Shown: piece after piece, positions 1-7,756 of the stretch | Layout of the letters: each line of letters begins with the position of its first letter | Numbering within the stretch: the stretch's first letter is position 1 | Assembly (NCBI RefSeq): GCF_030143245.1 | Contig: NZ_JARJNS010000012.1 | Coordinates: 1-51,620, forward strand | Length of the DNA stretch: 51,620 nucleotides | Reading direction: 5' to 3' | Origin: Rhabdaerophilum sp. SD176 | GTDB taxonomy: Bacteria > Pseudomonadota > Alphaproteobacteria > Rhizobiales > Beijerinckiaceae | Program-made: the position numbers and the translations under genes | Notes under the pieces: generated by a model | Databases searched by the model: none | Seen by the model: only the letters and a program-made list of their open reading frames with translations | Told to the model about the DNA's origin: nothing

Positions 1-63
1 CCACAAGGCGTAAAACCCGCCGAGGCTCTAATCGCCGCTGGATGACAACTCAGTGGCAGGTCA
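1..63. other. possible end of an insertion element at the window edge
   Basis: The reading frame of the neighbouring serine recombinase stops resembling the family at about position 63. Read on the minus strand from there, the sequence begins TGACCTGCCAC. A terminal TG and this kind of G/C-rich start recall ends of IS3-type elements, but the matching end and transposase lie outside the window. This is an inference from the abrupt loss of homology; a plain deletion joint would look the same. Confidence 0.25.
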
Positions 64-340
64 CCATCATCATGGTTATCCGGTTGACTGGATCAAAGAT
101 GTATTGAACCATCAACTCAAAGTTGGGCCGCTTGGTCGAACTCCCGCTAAAGCCAGCATCGACGAATACCTCAGCGAGTTCCCAGCCTTCGGCCTGACAG
201 CGACATTCGATGTCACGAATTTGCTGATCGATGGAAAGCCGGTTCTCGGCCTGCTCTTCGGTCGAAACCCGGGCATAGCCGACAACGCGAATGCTCGCGT
301 GGCTCTGCAAGACAGGGGGGTGGGATTTCCGGCGGGGCAT
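50..340 (-). pseudogene. serine recombinase, N-terminal fragment
   Basis: This encodes the first part of a resolvase/invertase-type serine recombinase, an enzyme that cuts and rejoins DNA through a serine-DNA bond. The catalytic-domain start is clear: GYARVSTEEQ, with the nucleophilic Ser in ARVS, then the conserved spacing to DAGFSGSS and RPNFELM. After the strand that normally reads I-x-M-V-x-S-L-S-R, the frame gives MMMVTCH and a stop, so the second half of the catalytic domain and the whole DNA-binding region are missing. The fragment of 96 aa cannot be active. It begins 15 nt after the small upstream gene and was probably cotranscribed with it. The break point near position 63 may be the edge of an inserted element or a deletion. 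Confidence 0.75.
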
Positions 341-355
341 GGGACCTCCTGGCGA

Positions 356-607
356 CTAGCGAGTGGAATCACGAAGGCGTCGTGCAGGCAAGGCCTTCGA
401 ATGCGAGGGGGCCTTTTGCGTTGCCATGCTTCGTGCTAGAATTTTTTCGATTTCGTCGTGCATTAGACGCTCGATTGCATCGATCTCAGCTGCGGAGAAC
501 ACTCCGGCGTCGATGTTTTCGACCGAGACAGATAGGTGGTCCGGGATCGCTCGATCCTTTCGGGATGATCGTTTCGGATTGGTCGGTGCAGTTCGAACGC
601 GTGACAT
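356..607 (-). CDS. small conserved-looking hypothetical protein upstream of recombinase
   Basis: A basic protein of about 83 aa with no family I recognise. The start was taken at the ATG giving MSRVRTAPT; an in-frame upstream ATG would add ten residues. The N-terminal third is rich in Arg/Lys/Ser/Pro and probably disordered. The middle (SAAEIDAIERLMHDEIEKIL) should form an amphipathic helix, and the tail is basic again. It ends 15 nt before the serine recombinase fragment and is in the same direction, so it is likely an accessory gene of that recombinase. Function is unknown; a DNA-binding or recombination accessory role is only a guess from charge and context. Confidence 0.5.
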   Translation of the reverse strand: MSRVRTAPTNPKRSSRKDRAIPDHLSVSVENIDAGVFSAAEIDAIERLMHDEIEKILARSMATQKAPSHSKALPARRLRDSTR

Positions 608-714
608 GAGATGCGCCTCGTTTGTGAGGCTTCCCAATCTTCACATTTCGAAGCGCCGCTCACCGAATCGAATTGGCAAGGCTGGTCCGTCGGGGATTGA
701 GACCCAGTAATTCA

Positions 715-739
715 GTGTCCTCCCAACTCTGGAGGACAC
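715..739. repeat. inverted repeat, 9-bp arms
   Basis: GTGTCCTCC at 715-723 and GGAGGACAC at 731-739 are perfect reverse complements around a 7-nt loop. No T-tract follows on either side, so it is a weak terminator candidate. It lies in the upstream region of the small recombinase-linked gene. Confidence 0.6.
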
Positions 740-874
740 GCGCATGCCTTGCACGGCACCCGAGACGAGTGGCTTCGGCCGCGACTGCAAATGCACCCCT
801 TATCGGTCCCATCGCGGATGCGATCGCCGCGCTAATCGGATCGGGCGCATGCCCGGGTCGGGGGTACTTATCTT

Positions 875-909
875 GCCAGACGGCCTGTCTGGCCCCGCCG
901 GCTGGCGGG
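875..909. repeat. two adjacent stem-loops
   Basis: GCCAGAC (875-881) pairs with GTCTGGC (887-893) around a 5-nt loop. CCCGCC (894-899) then pairs with GGCGGG (904-909) around a 4-nt loop. The two hairpins directly abut. Confidence 0.6.
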
Positions 910-969
910 CATTCTGCCGTGCCCATGGCCCGGCCAGCGTCGCAGACCGAACGGAGTTAAGCGGAGCGG

Positions 970-1052
970 TTTTCGGCACGAAAATAACTCCCAGTGAGTT
1001 CCTTGGCGTTTGCGCCAAGGAACTCACTGGGTTCGCCCGCGGATCCCGCGGG
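970..1052. repeat. triple hairpin block, possible oriT-like or regulatory structure
   Basis: Three stem-loops follow each other. TTTTCG (970-975) pairs with CGAAAA (979-984). A perfect 19-bp stem has CCCAGTGAGTTCCTTGGCG at 990-1008 and its exact complement at 1013-1031, with loop TTTG. CCCGCGG (1036-1042) pairs with CCGCGGG (1046-1052). The block ends 65 nt before the start of the MobV-like gene. MobV relaxases nick oriT sites that contain hairpins and lie just upstream of mob, so an ancestral oriT is possible. A transcription attenuator or a protein-binding hairpin array is equally compatible. Confidence 0.55.
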
Positions 1053-1117
1053 GGAAATCTCAGAGCCGAGACGCATGTCGAGGCAGGGTTGGCCTGGAAG
1101 GTGTCCGGAGGTACGCG

Positions 1118-3472
1118 ATGAGCACCCCCGGGAAGCCGATGTATGCCTTCGCGCGCGTCGACAAACTGAAGACGTTCGCGGATCTGGTTGACGCACAGCT
1201 TCATGCCGATCGCGATCCATCGGCAAGGTTCGAAATCCGAGCGGGCACCGATCCAGTAAAGGATCAGATCCGATGGACACGTGGTGCGGGCGACGGCGTC
1301 TTTAACCTTGTTGAGGGCTGGCGCCAGGCCAAGGGCTCCGCAAGGGAACGCGCCCGAGCGCCCATATGCATGCATCTCATCCTCGGTGTATCAGCTAGTT
1401 GGGTACAGATCGCGGGTGGGCTTCACGAGCGCGATAACCCACGCAACCGCGCGCTGCTCAACGCCGCCAAGGATTTCGTCGAGGGCCAGATCGGCCCGGT
1501 CGCAGCGGTCCGGCTCGACCTTGACGAGATGGGCGGCGCGGTCGTCGACGTGTTCGCAGTGCCCGTCTACGAGCGACAAAGACGCTTGTGCAAGGATGGT
1601 AGTCGCTCCGATGACGGCGTGTTGGAAATCTCGTGCAACAAAGCGTTCGAGGGCCTACGTTCCAGCACCAAGGAGCGCGGCGACTATTCGGCGCTCCAGA
1701 CTGGCTGGGCGAACTATGCTCAGACGCATCTCGACAAAGCGCTGGTGCGTGGCCAGCGCAAATACATGACAGACCGTCGCCATCTGGAAACTCCGGAATA
1801 CCGGGCTCAGCAGCAGGCGCTTGATGTCTTAAAAAAGGAAGCTGAAGCCGCTCAGGTGGTTCTTGATGAGCTGACGGTCGAGAAGAAGGCAATAGACGAC
1901 GCCAAACGGTCACTTGAATGGCGCGAAGCTGGAATCGATCGCCTCGAGCGGGAATACCGAAGCGAAATCGACCGCGAGGTGAAGACGCTTGCAGCAGCTT
2001 GGACGCGGCTTGCAGATGGGGAGGAGCTCACCGACGCCGATCGGGCGTCGATGTCTGCTCCTATGGCGATTAAGGCCAGCGCTGCGCTGGAGGCTGCGAT
2101 TGCCGCAGTCGAAGCGGAGAAAGCGACACAGGATAAGCGCGCTGCTGACAACCTGCGCGAGGAAGAACGCGTGGCAGGACTGCGCTTCGACGTGAAGGAA
2201 CGGGCGCACGAACTCGATAAGCGGGAGGAAAAGGTTGGAAACGACGAGCAGGCGATCCGGACGCGCGATGCCGGATCTCGCGCGCGCGCCGCCGAGCTCG
2301 AGAAAAAAGAGTCCCGGCTCCGCGTGGCCGAACAGGAGGCGCAGGCGGCGACCGAGCGCGCGAGCCGCCTCGTGGAGGAAGCCCAAACCTTGGTGAACCG
2401 CATTATGGCGGCCGTTCACGGCGTGATCCGGCAGTGGCGTCCTGGGTCAAAGGAAGGAGACGCAGAACTCTTGCTCCGCGCTGACGTGGCCAGCCTGAAA
2501 GAACCCGTAAACCTCGTCCTGGAAGAGATCGATCAGCGGCGACGCGGTCTCGAACAGATGGAGCAGACAGTTGCAATAGAAATCGAGAAAATGCACGCGC
2601 TGAGTGCGGAACGCAGCAAACAATGGGCCGCGTTACAGGATTTGAAGACCGATCTGGACAAGAAAGACAAAGAAATCACTCAAAAAGCATCCGAACTTGA
2701 GGCCAAGGATGCCAGGCTTACTGAGCGGGAAACGATGCTGAACGATGCCGTTGTAAAGCACGATGGGCGCGTTGCGGCCGACAAGGAACGCGTAAGGCGC
2801 TTTGGGCCGGCACTGCGGCGGCATTTGATCGGCGCCCCCTTGGCTGAGGATCAGGCGATCCTCGATGACCCTATGTTTGACGGCATTCGCGTGCAGGTTG
2901 ATGCGACACGGAAGGCGCTAGTCGTCGATATTGCCGCGAAGCGCGAAACCCGTGACAAGCTGGCCAACGAAAGCACGGTGCTCGATCGCCAATCGGCCAA
3001 GATCAAAGCCATCGGCCCTGCCCTCGCGGCATGGCTCGCGGGCGAGCGGAGTGATGAGCTGAAGGCCAAACTGGGCCAACCGGAAGCCAAGCCCTTCGTC
3101 GATGCCATTAACGGCCTGCTGCACGAGCTGGCCGAGCGACGTAAGAATGAGATTGCAGAGACGGACCTGGAAATCAAAGCAAGGATCGAGGAAGCAAGAA
3201 AAGAGGAGGAAAAAGCAGCCGATCGGCTAGCCGAGACAGAAAAGCGCGCTTCCGATCTCGCGAATTCGATTGAGGCCAACGAGGAAAAAGCAAGGGAAAT
3301 CAAGAAAAAGCTCAATCGATACGGTCAATTCATTGACAAACTGGCGGATCATGAGCGCCATATGCCGACCAGTTCGCAAATCGAGCAGACAATTGCCGAC
3401 GCCGATCGTCAGGCGCAGACAGCGCAACAGCTGCGCAAACCACAAGTCAAGAGAGGGTTTGAGCGTGACTAG
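1118..3472 (+). CDS. MobV-like (Pre/Mob) coiled-coil protein with degenerate relaxase motif
   Basis: A 784-aa protein; the start was chosen at the ATG preceded by GGAGG with 6-nt spacing. The first 230 residues resemble the Pre/Mob (MobV) relaxase domain of mobilisable plasmids: a segment where a family member would have H-x-D-E-x-x-P-H-x-H reads RLDLDEMGGAVVDVFAVPV. Further on, the layout LQTGWANYAQ...VRGQRKY matches the conserved region after the active site. The metal-binding histidines are gone (H to D, P-H to G-A, last H replaced), so nicking by the known mechanism is unlikely. From about residue 230 to the end the protein is almost all charged heptad-like helix, with a predicted coiled coil typical of MobV C-termini but unusually long. 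It is convergent with the next gene (3-nt gap). The match is by motif layout only. Confidence 0.6.
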   Translation: MSTPGKPMYAFARVDKLKTFADLVDAQLHADRDPSARFEIRAGTDPVKDQIRWTRGAGDGVFNLVEGWRQAKGSARERARAPICMHLILGVSASWVQIAGGLHERDNPRNRALLNAAKDFVEGQIGPVAAVRLDLDEMGGAVVDVFAVPVYERQRRLCKDGSRSDDGVLEISCNKAFEGLRSSTKERGDYSALQTGWANYAQTHLDKALVRGQRKYMTDRRHLETPEYRAQQQALDVLKKEAEAAQVVLDELTVEKKAIDDAKRSLEWREAGIDRLEREYRSEIDREVKTLAAAWTRLADGEELTDADRASMSAPMAIKASAALEAAIAAVEAEKATQDKRAADNLREEERVAGLRFDVKERAHELDKREEKVGNDEQAIRTRDAGSRARAAELEKKESRLRVAEQEAQAATERASRLVEEAQTLVNRIMAAVHGVIRQWRPGSKEGDAELLLRADVASLKEPVNLVLEEIDQRRRGLEQMEQTVAIEIEKMHALSAERSKQWAALQDLKTDLDKKDKEITQKASELEAKDARLTERETMLNDAVVKHDGRVAADKERVRRFGPALRRHLIGAPLAEDQAILDDPMFDGIRVQVDATRKALVVDIAAKRETRDKLANESTVLDRQSAKIKAIGPALAAWLAGERSDELKAKLGQPEAKPFVDAINGLLHELAERRKNEIAETDLEIKARIEEARKEEEKAADRLAETEKRASDLANSIEANEEKAREIKKKLNRYGQFIDKLADHERHMPTSSQIEQTIADADRQAQTAQQLRKPQVKRGFERD

Positions 3473-3475
3473 CGG

Positions 3476-4939
3476 TCAACAAGCGTTGGCTTCAAGTGCT
3501 ACTGGAAATGCAAGGGGCACGCCTGCTCGAACAGATGCGAGGGCAACCAGGTCGAGACAATCAGCCATCTCCGCGTGGCCGCGAACAGCCAATCGCCAAA
3601 TCGCGTCAAGCGGCCCATTCCGGCCTTTCGCTGACCGGGCGCGATATTGAAGGTAACTTACCGCGGTTCCAAGATCGATCTTGGGACCGCGGTTTCGCCT
3701 CGCCTCGTTCAGAATGAACCCGACTTCGAGCATCGGCCGCGTGAATATCCAATCAGCGTAATAGTCGCTCGCGTAGACGCCGGTCTCTTTGGCTACAGCC
3801 ATTGCATCGATGAGGCCGAGGATGGGTAGCTGTTCCGGCATAGGTTCAAATTTGGACTGAGCACTCCGATCAAACATCACCCGGTCATAGGGTTCCGGCT
3901 CGACGGTTGCGCCACGTTCCGCATCTCGTTTCAACGCGTTGAAATCTGCATCAAACTCTTTAATTCGGCGGCGCAAAACCCCGAGATCGCGAAGCAAAAG
4001 AACCATTCCAATCAACGGGCCGCTGGTCCGTGCCCCGGGAAGGTTTTCGATGACCATTGCTTCAGGTTTGTCTGCCAAACAGACATCGTCATGTTCTGCA
4101 TTCTGCACCAATTTATAGAGCTTCCGAACATGTGGCATGTTGACGGTCATGGGGAATTGTTCTGATGCTTTGGCAGAGGTACGGATGCGGCCCTGTTCCA
4201 GCGCCTCAACTATTTGTTCAATCGAAAAGACTTGCCCCGAGGCCTGAAGTGTCTTCCGGATTGCAACAATGACGCGCCCCATCCCGCGTTCTAGAGCACG
4301 AATTTCTGGAATACTCTTCCGGCCGGCCTTTCCTTCTTTTTTCGTGATCCTTGAATGGGCGCGGACGAGAGCATAAGGTCGGCCGGTGCCGTTACCATCC
4401 AGATTGCCCGCACCAAAGGCTGGCTCCATCTTCAGGTCAAGTTCGCAGCTCCAGGGACGCGCTTCAACACGACTTTTGGTGACACTGTTGGCCAACATAG
4501 CCAACCGATAGGCCGCCTTCTCAGCTTTTGTGAATTCTTCGCCCTTCTGGAATTCAGGGGTGATCCTGCCGATGCGACGGACATCGTCCTCGGCCAGTTG
4601 GAGGGCAGGAAAGTCATCACGCCCCAATTTCTGCGCGCAGTCGATGCGCTTGCGACCATCGAGGCCGAACCACTCCCCACTTTTTGTTTTCACGATAATA
4701 ACTGGGTGGGGCAGACCGAGGCGCTCTAGCTTAAAGTTCATTGATGGCGGGGTGCGCGCGAAGAACTCTGCAAGCTTGTCGATCGGAGCGATTTCGGTGG
4801 CGACCTTCCCGTGGGTACACCAGTAGAGAGCAACTTTTTCTAGAGATATCGCCGTCCCATCTGGGAATAGACCGAGCTCACCCGGCTGGCACTGAGGCCA
4901 AGTTATGATTAACTTCAGATCTTCGTCGCTTAACAGCAT
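3476..4939 (-). CDS. hypothetical protein with ParB/sulfiredoxin-fold-like N-terminal region
   Basis: A 487-aa protein of no named family that I can assign. Residues about 75-120 (LPHPVIIVKTKSG, then GLDGRKRIDCAQKLG) follow the pattern of a ParB/sulfiredoxin nuclease-like fold: a P-x-x-V strand followed by a DG-R-x-R-x-x-A helix start. This pattern is used by partition proteins and some DNA-modification enzymes to bind or hydrolyse nucleotide. The rest is helical and charged, with no membrane segment. The gene is downstream of, and in the same direction as, the AAA+ ATPase, with an 80-nt gap. It contains a 32-bp near-perfect palindrome late in the coding region. The assignment to the fold is tentative; a DNA-linked role is inferred. 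Confidence 0.55.
   Translation of the reverse strand: MLLSDEDLKLIITWPQCQPGELGLFPDGTAISLEKVALYWCTHGKVATEIAPIDKLAEFFARTPPSMNFKLERLGLPHPVIIVKTKSGEWFGLDGRKRIDCAQKLGRDDFPALQLAEDDVRRIGRITPEFQKGEEFTKAEKAAYRLAMLANSVTKSRVEARPWSCELDLKMEPAFGAGNLDGNGTGRPYALVRAHSRITKKEGKAGRKSIPEIRALERGMGRVIVAIRKTLQASGQVFSIEQIVEALEQGRIRTSAKASEQFPMTVNMPHVRKLYKLVQNAEHDDVCLADKPEAMVIENLPGARTSGPLIGMVLLLRDLGVLRRRIKEFDADFNALKRDAERGATVEPEPYDRVMFDRSAQSKFEPMPEQLPILGLIDAMAVAKETGVYASDYYADWIFTRPMLEVGFILNEARRNRGPKIDLGTAVSYLQYRARSAKGRNGPLDAIWRLAVRGHAEMADCLDLVALASVRAGVPLAFPVALEANAC
3661..3692. repeat. 32-bp near-perfect palindrome inside a coding region
   Basis: CCGCGGTTCCAAGATC at 3661-3676 and GATCTTGGGACCGCGG at 3677-3692 are reverse complements with one mismatch and no loop. 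It encodes GPKIDLGTA in the minus-strand gene. Such a long spacer-free palindrome is not required by the protein sequence and could be a protein-binding site or a cruciform. Confidence 0.6.
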
Positions 4940-5019
4940 CGATGCACGTGTTTCAAGAGAATGGTCAACCTACCATAAGCAGCAGAGGTGATGATCCACT
5001 TATCAAGACTGCCCAGATT

Positions 5020-6204
5020 TTATAGAAACCCGATTTTTCTCTTCGTGGTCAGCCCGATCGTGATCACTCGCGCGCGCTCGACGTCCTCGGGTAGAACGGC
5101 GCGACGCCCAGCGGCAACGGCAAATCCCACCGCGAGATCGATAATCCGCCTTGCCGCGCGGGGATGGATCACACGCAACGCGGCGAGCGTGGCGGCATCA
5201 ACGTCAATTTTGGCGGGGAACCAGTCTCCCCAGCGCTTCATGGCGGCCTGGATCATGGCCTCTAGGATAACACCCATTTCATGGCGATTTGGCTGGTCAA
5301 TCTGAATCACCAGCATGCGGTCGAGGATCGGCGCCGGGATCGCGTCAATGTCATTCGCGGTCGCCAGCCACAGTAAAGCATCGGACGCGAGTGGCATTTT
5401 CAAATACTCGTCCTCAAACTCCCTCGCGGTGTCCACTTCAAGCAAGTCGTGAAGCGGATCCAGGAGCTGTCCATATTCTGATCTAGGGCATGATTTGTCG
5501 ATTTCGTCGATGATAACAATCGGGCTTGCAGTCTTCGTGGCCAGCAAGGCCTTGGCGACGGCACCCATACTTGGTGTGCGCCAGGTCCAGTCAAGGCCAG
5601 ACAAGACCCCTGCCCCGGTTTGCAGAGTCACCGGCACCTTCTCGACGCTAGTTCCAAGCGCGCCCGCGATCGCGTAAGCCGCGCGCGTTTTTCCGGCACC
5701 CGGCGGGCCGACGAGCAGAATCGGTGGGAGTCGTAAAGGCATAGCGGCGTGCCGTGACGCCCGCGCCGCGGCGAGAACTATGTCGAACAGCCGCCGAAAG
5801 TTCGGCGCAGTGGCCGCAAGCGCGTCCAGATCACCAATCATCGCGTCGGTGGCCATGATCATCGGACGCCAGCCCAGCATCGGGTCGTCCGCCATCTGCC
5901 GGAGTGCCTTGGTGCGCGCCACGAGCTTGTCTTGCCCGGGGCCCTCGAAATCATCACTCGCGAGCTCCGCCGCTGCCGGAGCGGGATCATAGATGCGCTT
6001 CAGCCAGCGCCGGTTCCCGTTCGCTTCAGGATGAAGCAATTCTGCCCCGATCGGTCGGTCGGGAGGAGGCTTTACGCCTCCCCCCTGCTTCTGCGCTGAT
6101 TTTTCGGCGTAGACATTGATATTTTCGGGGTTTTCATCGTCGTCGAAAGGGGTCCTCTCATCGTTGTTGGCCCTGAACGTAGCGAGGGATTTGCGCTCCG
6201 CCAT
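5020..6204 (-). CDS. Lon-type AAA+ ATPase without protease domain
   Basis: A 394-aa ATPase. Walker A GPPGAGKT lies near residues 165-172, Walker B VIIDEIDK near 230, sensor-1 LLWLATAND and the arginine-finger segment PAPILDRM follow, then a small helical lid domain. Order and wording are closest to the ATPase module of Lon proteases, but there is no Lon peptidase domain and no Lon N-terminal domain. The first 120 residues are polar and probably flexible. It should act as a ring-forming unfoldase or remodeller, with unknown substrate. The ATG at 6204 forms a TGATG junction with the preceding gene stop; a GTG one codon earlier is possible. Coupling to the 236-aa gene suggests joint function. 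Confidence 0.75.
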   Translation of the reverse strand: MAERKSLATFRANNDERTPFDDDENPENINVYAEKSAQKQGGGVKPPPDRPIGAELLHPEANGNRRWLKRIYDPAPAAAELASDDFEGPGQDKLVARTKALRQMADDPMLGWRPMIMATDAMIGDLDALAATAPNFRRLFDIVLAAARASRHAAMPLRLPPILLVGPPGAGKTRAAYAIAGALGTSVEKVPVTLQTGAGVLSGLDWTWRTPSMGAVAKALLATKTASPIVIIDEIDKSCPRSEYGQLLDPLHDLLEVDTAREFEDEYLKMPLASDALLWLATANDIDAIPAPILDRMLVIQIDQPNRHEMGVILEAMIQAAMKRWGDWFPAKIDVDAATLAALRVIHPRAARRIIDLAVGFAVAAGRRAVLPEDVERARVITIGLTTKRKIGFL

Positions 6205-6914
6205 CACGCTGCCTCCGCTGACTTTGTCGCGGCGGGCATCAGTGGGGCGAGAACCCGGGCAAGGATGGTGACCAGTCGGCGGAACTCAACCTGCGGTCGA
6301 TACAAGTAAATTTCCTTGACCCTGGAGATGCGAACCGTCTCGTACATCAAGGTGTAGGGAGTCAAAAGCATGCCCTCCGGGTCGCGGCCGGTCGCCTTTA
6401 GCCTCGCCTTCCCGTCGGCCGTCACCAGAAAGTCATCCAAAGATCGAGGAGCCATCATGGCATGGACCGCTTGATCCACAGCCTCGACTGGCACGTCGAG
6501 CCGGACCTCGATTTCAAGAACGCCATTCCGCAAGTAATAGCCGGCTGGCAAGTCAAGGCTTTCCCCCAGAGGATCGACAACCCAGGGCACCAGCGCCCAT
6601 TCGTCCGCCTGTGGAAGGGTCTGAAGCTCTTCAATCGGCTGGTCCATCCGGCCGAAGAGCGAGCCATAGTGCTTGCGCCTCAAATCGACGATCCGCCTTT
6701 GCGCATCACCGGCGCTGGTGACGCCCAGTTTGTAGGCGGTCAGCCCCAGTGTTCTGGAAAAGGAGGCCAGTCCGCGACTTCCAGCGGCGTAAACAACGAC
6801 ACGGTGAGTGCCGCTCGCCGCATCGACCAAGCGGTTGGAAAGGACCGCCTGGGGTGGCGGCCCGAAGGTGGTCAGATCGGATGTTTTCGGGGCTTTACGA
6901 TTGTTCTTGGGCAT
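6204..6914 (-). CDS. hypothetical protein coupled to AAA+ ATPase
   Basis: A 236-aa protein; the start was set at the ATG giving MPKNNRKAPK because the upstream in-frame extension looks non-coding. The N-terminus is basic. Around residues 40-80 the text VVVYAAGSRG...AYKLGVTSAGDAQRRIVDL has the rhythm of a GIY-YIG or T5orf172 domain (two strands, a Y-K-x-G-V-T strand and an R-R helix), but the match is weak and the usual catalytic Glu later in the domain is not evident. The C-terminal part is mixed alpha/beta with a hydrophobic helix near the end. Its stop overlaps the ATPase start, so it is translated with it. Function unknown. Confidence 0.55.
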   Translation of the reverse strand: MPKNNRKAPKTSDLTTFGPPPQAVLSNRLVDAASGTHRVVVYAAGSRGLASFSRTLGLTAYKLGVTSAGDAQRRIVDLRRKHYGSLFGRMDQPIEELQTLPQADEWALVPWVVDPLGESLDLPAGYYLRNGVLEIEVRLDVPVEAVDQAVHAMMAPRSLDDFLVTADGKARLKATGRDPEGMLLTPYTLMYETVRISRVKEIYLYRPQVEFRRLVTILARVLAPLMPAATKSAEAA

Positions 6915-7011
6915 GGGTTTTCGACCGGCAACGCCGGTTCCTTCTAGGGGTGATTGCTGGGGCTGGGTGTGCTTTCCGGGAATTGAGGGTCCCAAAGAAG
7001 CAAAAGATCCG

Positions 7012-7443
7012 TCAGTTGAGAGAACCGGGACTCGATGGCGGTTCAGCCTGGATTTCCAAGCGCACGCCTTGGAACTGGCCGTCAGCCATCATTGCGGCAA
7101 TCACAGCGTTGGCGAGCAAGGCAGCATTAACCGGTGGCAGAAACTCTCGCGACATCGGACCTATAACCGTCACCTTGCGGGCCAGGTCCGTTTTGGTGGC
7201 TGATGGCAGAACCGAGACCGCAAGCGCTGCCTCAACATACCGCCAAATGAGTTCCGCCGCAGTTTCGGCAGGGAGCGCCTCTCGTTCCCGGAGCGCTGCC
7301 CGAATTGCGATCAGGCGGTCACATCGGGTCGAAAAGTCGAGCTGAAAGGCAGAATGCTGCTGGAGTTTCGTCAGCAACGCCTTGGCGGCAAGCGTCTTCA
7401 GCCCCGCGGCTCTCGCCGAGGGGCTATCGTCGTTCGTATTCAT
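7012..7443 (-). CDS. hypothetical protein, first gene of the AAA+ set
   Basis: A 143-aa protein, mostly helical (long Ala/Leu/Arg-rich helices), with no motif that I recognise. The ATG at 7443 is preferred because GAAAG lies 7 nt upstream; an ATG two codons earlier is also possible. It is the most upstream gene of a four-gene minus-strand series (this gene, the 236-aa protein, the AAA+ ATPase, the ParB-like protein) with gaps of 97, -1 and 80 nt. The promoter for the set should lie in the region shared with the divergent hsd operon. Confidence 0.5.
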   Translation of the reverse strand: MNTNDDSPSARAAGLKTLAAKALLTKLQQHSAFQLDFSTRCDRLIAIRAALREREALPAETAAELIWRYVEAALAVSVLPSATKTDLARKVTVIGPMSREFLPPVNAALLANAVIAAMMADGQFQGVRLEIQAEPPSSPGSLN

Positions 7444-7449
7444 GGGCAT

Positions 7450-7756
7450 TCTTTCGTAACTTAAGCGCCCCCGTCAGCGCGGTTTACTCCTCTACGTCTT
7501 AAGGGTTGGGAGACAGTTTCCGGGGATTTGAGAGAAAAAACTGCATTGATTAGAGAAATACTTTCGAATAATATACATCTCGAGACGGCGGAGATGCAGC
7601 CGCACTGGCTCAGTCACTTGCAGCCGTCTGGTCAGCGGCAGCCTCAGACTCCTGTAGGTTTATCAGGCTCGCCTTTCTTCGGAGTTGAAGCTACAAAATT
7701 GAATCCGTGATAGGTGCCCAGAAAGTCCAGCTGAGCCAAAAATTGCCGGTTTTCAT
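7450..7756. other. divergent promoter region between AAA+ set and hsd operon
   Basis: About 300 bases without a credible gene; a 60-codon open frame here has no coding character. It must hold the promoters for the minus-strand AAA+ set and the plus-strand hsd operon. It is somewhat more AT-rich in the middle, where a promoter-like pair is noted separately. Confidence 0.5.
7546..7574 (+). promoter_or_regulatory. candidate sigma70 promoter for hsdR
   Basis: TTGATT at 7546-7551 and TAATAT at 7569-7574 are separated by exactly 17 bases, in the AT-rich centre of the intergenic region and pointing at hsdR, whose ATG is about 180 nt downstream. The assignment is by eye only. Confidence 0.35.

Larger units (their letters stand above)
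638..1117. other. hairpin-rich intergenic region, no gene
   Basis: I find no convincing coding region in these 480 bases. They hold at least six perfect stem-loops, listed separately, that become denser towards the MobV-like gene. A good Shine-Dalgarno, GGAGG at 1107-1111, lies 6 nt before the ATG at 1118. The stretch therefore carries the 5' region of the MobV-like gene and divergent upstream sequence for the small recombinase-linked gene. Confidence 0.6.

Noticed and set aside
990-1031. Intrinsic transcription terminator
   Set aside because: The stem is strong but no T-tract follows on either strand, and no gene ends just before it.
1118-3472. A functional MobV relaxase
   Set aside because: The three metal-binding histidines are absent, so only a fold-level relation is claimed.
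7528-7710. 60-codon open frame upstream of hsdR
   Set aside because: No ribosome-binding site or coding character; it lies on the likely hsd promoter.
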